A DNA stretch of 6,781 nucleotides from the NCBI GenBank assembly GCA_017441965.1, contig JAFSBF010000179.1, positions 1 to 6,781 on the forward strand, given 5' to 3'. Below the pieces are notes generated by a model. The model saw nothing but the letters and a program-made list of their open reading frames with translations, made no database searches and was not told the origin of the DNA. Positions 1 to 6,592 of this stretch are shown here, in pieces (position 1 is the stretch's first letter; every line of letters starts with the position of its first letter). A program made the position numbers and the translations under genes. The DNA comes from Clostridia bacterium (lineage in GTDB: Bacteria > Bacillota > Clostridia > UMGS1883).

Positions 1-889
1 ACGCAATTTCATTTGCAATTCGGTGCTGCTCATCACGGTCATATGAAACATCCTTTTGCTTTCTCTTTCCTATAAATTCAAGCATTCTTAAAACGGCACC
101 GTCAATTTCCTCCATAGTCACAAGACCTTTTTCAATACCGCTTTGAAGTTCTTTTACAATATTACTGTTTTGCGGCATCTGCAAATCAAGACCTGCCTTT
201 ACAGACCTTGATATGTCGTGTACTGCACCCCAGTCAGATACCACAATACCCTCATATCCCCATTCATCTTTAAGAATGGTTTTAAGGAGATATTCATTTT
301 CCGAACACCAGATTGCATTCACCTTATTGTATGCACACATCACACTGTCGGGTTTTGATTTTTTTACAGCAATTTCAAAACCTTTGAGATAAATTTCACG
401 CATAACCCGTTCATCTGTTTCAACACTTGTGCGGCATCTGTATTGTTCCTGATTATTAAGCGCAAAGTGCTTGAGTGAAGCTGAAACACCGCTCTCCTGC
501 AATCCGTTAATATATTCTGCACCAAGCTCTCCCGAAAGACAGGGGTCTTCTGAAACATATTCAAAATTTCTTCCGCAGAGAATATTTCTTTTAATATTTA
601 TCCCCGGACCAAGAAGCATATCTACATTATTTTTGATACATTCCTTTGCAAGTGCTCTTCCCATTTTTTCTGCAGTTTCTTCGCTCCAGGAATTCCCTAT
701 ATTACACAGAGAGGGAAAATGCGTGCAGTTATCTTCTTTGGTAAGGCGTGTTCCGTGCGGTCCGTCAGCAAAGGTCTTTGCCTTTACTCCAAACCGTTCA
801 AGGGCAAATGTTTCCATTGAGCCTACCCCGCTCAGAAAAAACGCCTTTTCCTCAAAGGTCATTTGTTTCAAAATTTCTTGCGCGTTCAT
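1..889 (-). CDS. Glycoside hydrolase family 3 (beta-glucosidase-like), N-terminal part, cut by the left edge
   Basis: This reading frame is open from ATG at 889 to the window edge, giving 296 residues of the N-terminal catalytic (TIM-barrel) domain. GH3 hallmarks appear in order: ADGPHGTR (substrate-binding Asp42), LGPGINIKRN, GRNFEYVSEDP, KHFALNNQE (Lys140-His141), and GIVVSDWGAVHD, where Asp219 matches the family's catalytic nucleophile. The acid/base residue lies in the second domain, outside the window. No signal peptide or lipobox is visible, so the enzyme is probably cytoplasmic and acts on sugars already imported. The start is supported by AGGAGGGTG at 905-897, about 7-10 bases upstream. 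It lies 30 bp behind the AraC regulator on the same strand, with no terminator between them, so the two are probably co-transcribed. GH3 enzymes act on beta-glucosides, beta-xylosides and other beta-linked sugars; the exact substrate cannot be read from this fragment. Confidence 0.95.
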   Translation of the reverse strand, partial: MNAQEILKQMTFEEKAFFLSGVGSMETFALERFGVKAKTFADGPHGTRLTKEDNCTHFPSLCNIGNSWSEETAEKMGRALAKECIKNNVDMLLGPGINIKRNILCGRNFEYVSEDPCLSGELGAEYINGLQESGVSASLKHFALNNQEQYRCRTSVETDERVMREIYLKGFEIAVKKSKPDSVMCAYNKVNAIWCSENEYLLKTILKDEWGYEGIVVSDWGAVHDISRSVKAGLDLQMPQNSNIVKELQSGIEKGLVTMEEIDGAVLRMLEFIGKRKQKDVSYDRDEQHRIANEIA

Positions 890-919
890 TTTAATACACC
901 CTCCTATAGATAATACTGC

Positions 920-3163
920 TTATTTCTTCAAACTGCTTCTGTATGCACTGGGCGTTATTCCCTCATACTTTTTAAATATACGGTTAAAGGTTCGTATATG
1001 CCCGTAGCCTACCTTCTGTGAGATTTCCATAATTGTATAGGGCGTATTTTCCATCATTTCCTTCGCTTTATGCACTCTGTAGTTATTTATATAGTCCACC
1101 ATCGTTGTTGCACAGTTCTTTTTAAACAGCTTTGAAAGATATGCGGGATATACATCAAAATGGTCACCTATGGAATTAATATTCAGGTTAATGTCCTGAT
1201 AATTGTCCTCGATATATCGGCATACGGCATCAAATTTCGCACCGTCATCAAGCTTATTTTTAGGAGAGCAATTTTCGTTTACAAGCTTAAGGAGCTTTTG
1301 CTGCAGCTCACCAAGCGTAGCCGATGAGAGCAGTTCTTGCGCACTAAAGCTCTGCTTTCCTATCGTTTCGGGAACCTTTAATACTGCTGCCGAAATATCA
1401 AACATCAGCATTTTAATATTTTCAAGAGAAAGTGTTTCGTCCTTTTTTATACTCTCAAAAAGCTCGTTTATATAAGAGGCAGCATCCTCTTTCTCACCCA
1501 TTTGCAACAGATTAATAAGCTTTTTTTCTTGTTCAAGGCTGAAATGGTAATCAGATGCACTTGTTTTCTTGATTTCACCAAAAAACAGTGATTTCTCTAT
1601 CGCCCTCATTCTCTTATACTCTAATGCATACATAGCCTCACTGTATGCACTGCTGAGCATATTTGCCCCGCTGTGAACAGATGACACACAAACCGTTAGT
1701 TTTAGTGCAAAATGCTTTTCAATCATAGAAAGTCCGTAATTTATTATTTTTTCAAAGAACTCTTTATCTGCCGCTATATGACTTGCCACACATACAATAT
1801 TATTTTCTACATTTACTACATATCCCGAGCTTTTTGCAGTAGTAAATATTTCCTCAAAAATATTACCGATAATAAAGCGTACCTCAAGCTGCTTTTGCTC
1901 CTCGCTGAGATTTTCCTCAGGCAAAAATGCCGTAAACTCTTCCGGATTAAACGCAAAAACAATAATGCTTCCCGGATGCATTTTAATATCATATTCCTTA
2001 AACGCTGCCTCCATCTCACTACGGGGCAATGTTCCTTTAAGAATTTGCGCCAGTGCGTTTTTATGCAGACTCAATTTATATTTTTCTGCAATAGTTTCCA
2101 AATCTTTATTTTTGGTAAATGAATTTTCAAGTGAGGTTCTTATTTTTTTATACTCGTCTTCGTAGTCACTAAGTCCGCAAAGCTCCAAAAGTTCCTTAAC
2201 GGGTTTGTAGTCACGCCGCACAAAATACCATGCCAGCGCTACACCTATCAGAATACAAAACAGTATAACTCCCACGGATACAAGACGCATTTTAAACATT
2301 TCACGGTAAAGCAGATTTTTATGTCCTACTGTTACAAGCGTCATACTGATTGTATCGTATGTAACACGGTTTACCTGTACAATATTATTTTTCTTTTTCT
2401 CTCTTTTTAAAAGCTCTTCCATTGTCTGTGGTAAATTTTTCTCCGAGGCGTCCGCTTCAAGAAGGCTTCCATTACTTGTAAAAAGATAGATGTCGCAATC
2501 TGTAAGCCATCTGTTATCGGGAATACGTTTAAAGAAATCACTTTTTTTAACGATAACAGAAAAAGACATATTTCCGTAGCGGTGAAGAATATTTTGCGGA
2601 AGTGCCATATGATACGTTATCATTTCTGAGGGGGTCACACTGCCGACGTCCTTAGCACCATCTGAAATGCTATATGTATTATTTTCCACAAAATGGCTTT
2701 TTTTCCATTTGTCATAAGAAATAATACCGCTGTCAAAATATGTTTCATAATAAAATTTGCTGTCATAAATTCCGTTTTCCGCAATAACCACATCTGACTC
2801 TGGCTGGTAAATATATGCACGCTCGTAACTGTCACGGTACGTTCCGCTTTCCCCAAACCAGTCTAAAAAGTTTTGCGCTCCCTGTGAGTAGATTATTTTA
2901 TCCTTGGGTACGGATAGAATTTTTTCAAGATCATCGTGAAAAGCAACTTCAGCATAATACTTCCTTATACTGACTAAAACATCCTTTACATTATCAGCCG
3001 CTATACTCGTAACCAAATCATTATTCTCCTGCAGTTGTTCTGTCATTTTATCAGAATAACCGTCCGTCAGTGTAAGCGAGCATATAATCGGAACGAGCAG
3101 AATAATAGCATATGATAAAATCCATGTTACAATAAGTCTGGGTTTTTTCTTAATAAATTTCAT
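920..3163 (-). CDS. Membrane-anchored AraC-family sensor/transcription regulator (YesS/YtdP type)
   Basis: The protein has 747 residues when started at ATG 3163. Residues 1-9 are basic (MKFIKKKP), followed by a membrane helix at about 10-32. An extracytoplasmic sensor region of about 260 residues follows (probably Cache-like, by analogy), then a second membrane helix at about 294-315 (VSVGVILFCILIGVALAW). The cytoplasmic part has a degenerate GGDEF-like region at about 398-525, as in YesN/CdaR-type regulators (LTVCVSSVHSG, SEAMYALEYKRM). The C-terminal AraC double helix-turn-helix is at about 645-747 (DHFDVYPAYLSKLFKK; ISQKVGYGHIRTFNRIFKKY; GITPSAYR). An upstream in-frame GTG at 3169 would add two residues. 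However, the GAGGTG ribosome site at 3174-3169 overlaps that GTG and is well placed for the ATG. Length and layout match B. subtilis YesS and YtdP. It is divergent from the sugar permeases, so it is probably their regulator. The ligand is unknown. Confidence 0.93.
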   Translation of the reverse strand: MKFIKKKPRLIVTWILSYAIILLVPIICSLTLTDGYSDKMTEQLQENNDLVTSIAADNVKDVLVSIRKYYAEVAFHDDLEKILSVPKDKIIYSQGAQNFLDWFGESGTYRDSYERAYIYQPESDVVIAENGIYDSKFYYETYFDSGIISYDKWKKSHFVENNTYSISDGAKDVGSVTPSEMITYHMALPQNILHRYGNMSFSVIVKKSDFFKRIPDNRWLTDCDIYLFTSNGSLLEADASEKNLPQTMEELLKREKKKNNIVQVNRVTYDTISMTLVTVGHKNLLYREMFKMRLVSVGVILFCILIGVALAWYFVRRDYKPVKELLELCGLSDYEDEYKKIRTSLENSFTKNKDLETIAEKYKLSLHKNALAQILKGTLPRSEMEAAFKEYDIKMHPGSIIVFAFNPEEFTAFLPEENLSEEQKQLEVRFIIGNIFEEIFTTAKSSGYVVNVENNIVCVASHIAADKEFFEKIINYGLSMIEKHFALKLTVCVSSVHSGANMLSSAYSEAMYALEYKRMRAIEKSLFFGEIKKTSASDYHFSLEQEKKLINLLQMGEKEDAASYINELFESIKKDETLSLENIKMLMFDISAAVLKVPETIGKQSFSAQELLSSATLGELQQKLLKLVNENCSPKNKLDDGAKFDAVCRYIEDNYQDINLNINSIGDHFDVYPAYLSKLFKKNCATTMVDYINNYRVHKAKEMMENTPYTIMEISQKVGYGHIRTFNRIFKKYEGITPSAYRSSLKK

Positions 3164-3183
3164 ATCCACACCTCACCATATAT

Positions 3184-3212
3184 ATTATAAGAGAAAAAAT
3201 CTTCTTTGTAAA
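3184..3212 (-). promoter_or_regulatory. Sigma-A-type promoter for the AraC regulator (and probably GH3)
   Basis: Read on the minus strand there is TTTACA (3212-3207), a 17-base spacer, and a perfect TATAAT (3189-3184). Transcription would begin near 3177, leaving a leader of only about 14 bases before ATG 3163, which also favours ATG over the GTG at 3169. Seen directly in sequence; activity is inferred. Confidence 0.75.
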
Positions 3213-3222
3213 GGTGTTTCCA

Positions 3223-3284
3223 TTTATTGTCCTGCGTTCCCTTTGTTGTCTATTTACAATAAAGTATTTTATGCTACAATAAAT
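3223..3284. repeat. Three copies of ACAATAAA in the divergent promoter region, candidate operator
   Basis: ACAATAAA occurs at 3256-3263 and 3276-3283 on the plus strand, exactly 20 bases apart; these are part of the longer direct repeat TACAATAAA at 3255-3263 and 3275-3283. An inverted copy, TTTATTGT, is at 3223-3230. The outer pair extends to a 9-base inverted repeat (ATTTATTGT 3222-3230 / ACAATAAAT 3276-3284). Two direct half-sites about two helical turns apart is an arrangement used by AraC-family proteins. The downstream copy overlaps the -10 element and the middle copy overlaps the -35 element of the permease promoter. AT-rich DNA makes chance occurrence possible. Confidence 0.4.
3253..3280 (+). 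promoter_or_regulatory. Sigma-A-type promoter with extended -10 for the permease operon
   Basis: TTTACA at 3253-3258, a 16-base spacer, and TACAAT at 3275-3280 preceded by TGC, giving an extended -10 (TGnTACAAT). Initiation would fall near 3287, about 20 bases before the start codon at 3308, leaving room for only the AGGAGG ribosome site (3296-3301). No leader riboswitch or attenuator fits, so control is probably at initiation, by the divergent regulator. Confidence 0.75.
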
Positions 3285-3307
3285 TTATCAAGATTAGGAG
3301 GATTTGT

Positions 3308-4183
3308 ATGAAATCAAAAATCAAAACATTTGACGTGGTTAACATTTTATTTATGTTAATTCTCATTCCAATTATGCTATATCCCATATGGCACGTAGTT
3401 ATGGCTTCATTTTCTGAAAGCTCACTTCTGACGGGACATACGGGACTTATATTAAAGCCACAAGGATTTAGTGTTGATTCGTACAGGCTTATGGCTAAAA
3501 ACCCAATGATTTTTAAAGGCTATCTTAACACAATCTTCATTGTCGTTGTGGGCGTAACGCTTAATATAGCTTTCACGGCACTTGGTGCCTACTGTCTTTC
3601 AAGAAAGGACCTTTACTGGCAAAAGCACATAATGATGCTGATGGTCTTTACAATGTATTTTTCAGGCGGTCTTATTCCCCGTTACCTTATGATTACACAA
3701 AGCTATCACCTGACAAACTCGTATTGGTCGTTAATTCTTCCAGGACTTATCAGTACATATAATCTTATTATTATGCGCACTTCCTTTGCGGCACTTCCCG
3801 ACAGTCTCGAGGAATCGGCAAAGCTTGACGGTGCAGGCGCAATCAGAATTCTTGTAAGTATAGTAATACCTCTCTCCATGCCCGTTATTGCTGTTATGAT
3901 ACTCTATTACGCAGTGGGACACTGGAATGCGTGGTTTGATGCAAGTATTTATATTAAGGAACGTGAAAAGTTCCCGCTTCAGCTTATACTTCGTGAAATA
4001 CTTATTATAAATGATACAAACAGTATGACACAGGGCAGCGGTGATGCCTCTGATCAGATGGCAATTGGTGAAACTGTAAAATATGCAGTTATTGTTGTTT
4101 CTACACTGCCTATTTTGTGCGTCTACCCGTTTTTACAGAAATATTTCCAAAAGGGCGTTATGATAGGCGCAGTTAAGGGTTAA
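3308..4183 (+). CDS. Carbohydrate ABC transporter permease, YtcP/LplC type (CUT1, MalG-like)
   Basis: This 291-residue integral membrane subunit of a sugar ABC importer has about six hydrophobic segments, the first at about 10-32 and the last at about 258-278. The ATPase-contacting EAA-type loop is visible as LEESAKLDGAGAIR at 167-180, with the invariant Gly at 175 and the closing IPLS at 187-190. The C-terminus QKGVMIGAVKG is typical of YtcP/LplC permeases. ATG 3308 is preceded by a perfect AGGAGG (3296-3301) with a 6-base spacer. It is the first gene after the divergent promoter, with the partner permease 13 bases downstream, so the two are co-transcribed. In this family the substrate is usually a plant- or host-derived oligosaccharide, and the ATPase is commonly a shared MsmX/MsmK-type protein encoded elsewhere; neither is shown here. 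The YtcP-like gene normally follows the LplB-like one; here it comes first. Confidence 0.95.
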   Translation: MKSKIKTFDVVNILFMLILIPIMLYPIWHVVMASFSESSLLTGHTGLILKPQGFSVDSYRLMAKNPMIFKGYLNTIFIVVVGVTLNIAFTALGAYCLSRKDLYWQKHIMMLMVFTMYFSGGLIPRYLMITQSYHLTNSYWSLILPGLISTYNLIIMRTSFAALPDSLEESAKLDGAGAIRILVSIVIPLSMPVIAVMILYYAVGHWNAWFDASIYIKEREKFPLQLILREILIINDTNSMTQGSGDASDQMAIGETVKYAVIVVSTLPILCVYPFLQKYFQKGVMIGAVKG

Positions 4184-4196
4184 GGGAGGAATACTA

Positions 4197-5144
4197 ATGC
4201 AGAAAATTAAAAAACAGAGTGATATATATAAGGAAAGCTGGTTTACAACCGTTTCCAAGGATTTTAAGCGTAATCGTACAATTTATTTATTACTTATACC
4301 CGTACTTCTCTACTACATTATGTTTCATTATGCACCGATGTACGGCTCAGTAATCGCATTTCAGAATTTCAAGCCCCAAAAAGGTATTTTAGGAAGCGAT
4401 TTTGTAGGCTTAATGCATTTTAAGAATTTTTTCAACAGTCCGTTTTTCGGCAGAGTTCTTTTGAATACACTGAGAATCAGTTTTTCTTCAATTATATTTG
4501 GTTTCCCTGCACCAATTCTTCTTGCACTACTGCTTAACGAACTGAAATTCCCTCGTTTTGCAAAAGTAGTTCAGAACATTACGTATATGCCACACTTTAT
4601 TTCACTGGTTGTTATTTGCAGCCTTATACGTGAATTTACACTTGATACGGGTGTTATCAACTACATACTCGGTTTCTTTGGGTTTGAGGCGACGTCACTT
4701 CTCAATTTCCCGCAATACTTTACCACAGTTTACGTTGCATCAGGAATATGGCAGGAAATTGGCTGGGGGTCTATAATATATCTTGCAGCGCTTTCAGGTC
4801 TTGACCCTGCTCTTTACGAGGCAGCAACAATTGACGGTGCAAACAGATTTGACCAGATGCTTCACGTTACACTTCCTGGAATTTTACCGACAATTGTAAT
4901 TATGCTTATATTAAAGCTCGGTCAGGTTTTAAGTGTCGGTTATGAAAAAATTATTCTTCTTTATAACGACAACACAATGAGTGTTGCAGATGTTATCTCA
5001 ACTTATGTTTATGCAAAGGGACTTTTAGACCTTGACTGGAGCTTCAGTTCTGCAGTCGGACTATTTAACTCAATAATTAATTTCCTTTTCCTGAACGTAG
5101 CAAACTTTATCAGCAAAAAGACAAGCGAATACAGTTTGTGGTAA
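4197..5144 (+). CDS. Carbohydrate ABC transporter permease, LplB/YteP type (CUT1, MalF-like)
   Basis: This 315-residue protein has a basic cytoplasmic N-terminus, then hydrophobic segments beginning at about 29-48 (IYLLLIPVLLYYIMFHYAPM), about 92-113, 125-147, 175-199, 222-243 and 285-304. The family-typical APMYGSVIAFQNFKP is at 46-60. The EAA loop is EAATIDGANRF at 208-218, with the invariant Gly at 214 and the closing LP at 226-227. The C-terminus, EYSLW, is a common ending in LplB/YteP permeases. ATG 4197 follows GGGAGGA (4184-4190) by 6 bases, and the gap to the previous stop is 13 bases, so translation is probably coupled. It should pair with the preceding permease as a heterodimeric channel. 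No solute-binding lipoprotein follows, although one normally does in this type of operon; the next gene converges on the opposite strand. Length is normal and no damage is seen. Confidence 0.95.
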   Translation: MQKIKKQSDIYKESWFTTVSKDFKRNRTIYLLLIPVLLYYIMFHYAPMYGSVIAFQNFKPQKGILGSDFVGLMHFKNFFNSPFFGRVLLNTLRISFSSIIFGFPAPILLALLLNELKFPRFAKVVQNITYMPHFISLVVICSLIREFTLDTGVINYILGFFGFEATSLLNFPQYFTTVYVASGIWQEIGWGSIIYLAALSGLDPALYEAATIDGANRFDQMLHVTLPGILPTIVIMLILKLGQVLSVGYEKIILLYNDNTMSVADVISTYVYAKGLLDLDWSFSSAVGLFNSIINFLFLNVANFISKKTSEYSLW

Positions 5145-5145
5145 A

Positions 5146-5254
5146 GAAGGCTTCGCCTTCACTATGTCGCACACCTAATTAGTACAGACATAGCTGCACG
5201 CGCTTGACTTTTACGCAATTTTTATACGGTAAAAGATAAAAAAATAATCTTTTA
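5146..5254. repeat. Cluster of inverted repeats downstream of the permease operon
   Basis: Four inverted repeats lie in a row starting two bases after the permease stop. (1) GAAGGC TTC GCCTTC, 5146-5160. (2) CTATGTC 5162-5168 / GACATAG 5187-5193, enclosing the palindrome CTAATTAG 5175-5182. (3) CTTTTAC 5208-5214 / GTAAAAG 5229-5235. (4) TAAAAGAT 5230-5237 / ATCTTTTA 5247-5254. Repeats 3 and 4 share 5230-5235, so they cannot form together. None is directly followed by a U-run like a standard terminator. The 5146-5205 part is richer in GC than the rest of the gap. It could be an interspersed repeat, 3'-end processing or stabilising structure, or simple remnant DNA. Function is unknown. Confidence 0.45.
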
Positions 5255-5332
5255 TATTCTAAAACGAAAATCCAAGCTGCAAAATATAATATTAAAAAGG
5301 GAATAAATACAATAACAACACACATATATGAG

Positions 5333-5385
5333 GATTAAAAAAGTAAGCTGCAGGTTCACAAACCTGCAGCTTACTTTTTTTAATC
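5333..5385. terminator. Strong bidirectional intrinsic terminator between converging units
   Basis: A perfect 20-bp stem (5337-5356 with 5361-5380), GC-rich in its upper part, closes a CACA loop at 5357-5360. The pairing continues to 5333/5385 past a single bulged T. The plus-strand transcript ends in a run of seven U after GCUUAC; the minus-strand transcript has six U in the same role. It therefore terminates the permease operon (plus) and the oxidoreductase operon (minus). The oxidoreductase stop codon (5382-5380) lies at the base of the stem. Confidence 0.93.
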
Positions 5386-6567
5386 TAATGAGAAATCAAG
5401 TTCTATATCTTCTTTTTTATCTAAAAGCCATTTACCACCCGTAAAGTCTGGAACAGCTACGGGGATGCCACCTTTGCTTATCGACTTTTCCGAAAGAGCT
5501 GTTACACACATCCATGCTGCAGCATCATAAACATCAATAGGCATAGGTGCCTTTTTTTCGATTGCTTCAAAAAATGCTGAAAGCACCATATAATCCATGC
5601 CACCATGTCCTGATTCTGTAGCTATATCCCCATATTTTTTCCAAATGGGATGTTTGTATTCTTCTCTGTATTTTTCACCTGTACCCCAATACTGCTTGGG
5701 CTTAAAATGATCTGCTTCAGGACCATCAATAAATACCATATCACCGTCTTCGAAATATCCACCCTTCGTTCCTCTTACTGTAAAGCCACGTGAATATGTA
5801 CGAGGAAGCGTTGTGTCAAGTGTCAGCACAATTGTAGAACCGTCAGCACAAGTAATAACCGTTGTTATAATATCGCCCTGTTGAAATGTACGACCAACAA
5901 GATGTGGATATTTCTCCTCATTCTTCTTTATATACTCACTCATTCCCCTGCTCTTTGATGAAAAGGAAGAAAGCGTGACCATTCTGTTTCCTCTGTTAAT
6001 ATTAAGCACTTTTGCAATAGGGCCAAGTTCATGCGTAGGGTAATTATCACAATTTCTGTTAAGATAGTTTCTCAGTCTATAATGGCGATTTTCCACTCCC
6101 CCTGCAATTTCATCACACAAATAATGATGATATCCTCCACTACAGTGTACAATTTCTCCAAAAATCCCCATTCGTGCCATATTAAGTGCCGTTAGCTCTT
6201 TCTGTCCATAACAGCAATTTTCAAGCATCATACAAGGAGTTTTTGTTCTCTCATGTGTCTCCACAAGTCTGTAACAATCATTAATGCTATAAGCACCGCC
6301 AACTTCCATACCTACATATTTTCCGTTTTCCATTGCCTCAACAGCGAGGTCAACATCCTCTCTTTGTATCACCTCGTGCGGACAAGTTGTTTTAAAAGGT
6401 TCATATCCTTTTTCTTTTTTTACCATATCAAAAGCTTCCTGTGCTCTGTCTTCATAAAGGTCGCAGACCGCTTTCACTTCTGTGTTATCACACAATTTAA
6501 GAATAGTTTCAAGCATGAGAATGCCTCTTTGCCCCATACCAATACATCCTAATTTTATTTTTTTCAT
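5380..6567 (-). CDS. Gfo/Idh/MocA-family NAD(P)-dependent oxidoreductase, GH109-like, with an apparent internal deletion
   Basis: The protein has 395 residues. The N-terminal Rossmann fold carries the dinucleotide motif G10-M-G-Q-R-G15 and the acidic VCD end of strand 2 (34-36). The catalytic-domain signature, RHYRLRNYLNRNCDNYPTHE followed by LGPIAKVLNINRGNRM, resembles GH109 (NAD-dependent alpha-N-acetylgalactosaminidases). There the Tyr and His of YPTH (here Tyr176 and His179) are active-site residues; that comparison is from memory. GHGGMDYM at 320-327 is also GH109-like. EVGGA (88-92) replaces the usual EKP. ATG 6567 follows GGGGTG (6580-6575) by 7 bases. Between Asp73 and Leu74 about 13 residues seem missing. 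Relatives continue DVDAVVIxT-x4-H-x2 before the LAVEAM helix, whereas here DVD joins LAVEAM directly. That loses strand 4 and a cofactor-contacting loop, so activity is doubtful. It lies 25 bp behind the DMT transporter, in the same operon. No signal peptide is seen. Substrate is unknown. Confidence 0.88.
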   Translation of the reverse strand: MKKIKLGCIGMGQRGILMLETILKLCDNTEVKAVCDLYEDRAQEAFDMVKKEKGYEPFKTTCPHEVIQREDVDLAVEAMENGKYVGMEVGGAYSINDCYRLVETHERTKTPCMMLENCCYGQKELTALNMARMGIFGEIVHCSGGYHHYLCDEIAGGVENRHYRLRNYLNRNCDNYPTHELGPIAKVLNINRGNRMVTLSSFSSKSRGMSEYIKKNEEKYPHLVGRTFQQGDIITTVITCADGSTIVLTLDTTLPRTYSRGFTVRGTKGGYFEDGDMVFIDGPEADHFKPKQYWGTGEKYREEYKHPIWKKYGDIATESGHGGMDYMVLSAFFEAIEKKAPMPIDVYDAAAWMCVTALSEKSISKGGIPVAVPDFTGGKWLLDKKEDIELDFSLD

Positions 6568-6592
6568 TATAAAACACCCCTTTAATCAAAAT

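Noticed and set aside
471..1007. A 178-codon plus-strand open frame
   Set aside because: It lies antisense to the GH3 gene and the end of the regulator gene, both with clear family motifs; its translation has no recognisable domain and no ribosome site.
1712..2165. Plus-strand open frames inside the regulator region
   Set aside because: They are antisense to the cytoplasmic part of the AraC regulator, and the translations are low-complexity with no supporting start signal.
3206..3222. Possible CcpA catabolite-response (cre) site, TGTAAAGGTGTTTCCA
   Set aside because: It is only an imperfect palindrome; the central CG and other core bases of the cre consensus do not match, and the left half is better explained as the -35 of the regulator promoter.
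5146..5160. GAAGGC-TTC-GCCTTC hairpin as the terminator of the permease operon
   Set aside because: The stem is only 6 bp and is followed by ACTATG, not a U-run; the strong terminator is at 5337-5381.
5204..5227. Promoter-like TTGACT ... TTATAC in the gap after the permeases
   Set aside because: The spacer is only 12 bases and no gene follows on the plus strand before the terminator.
5328..5450. Small plus-strand frame beginning ATG AGG ATT just before the terminator
   Set aside because: No ribosome site precedes it, it passes straight through the terminator hairpin, and it then runs antisense into the oxidoreductase gene.
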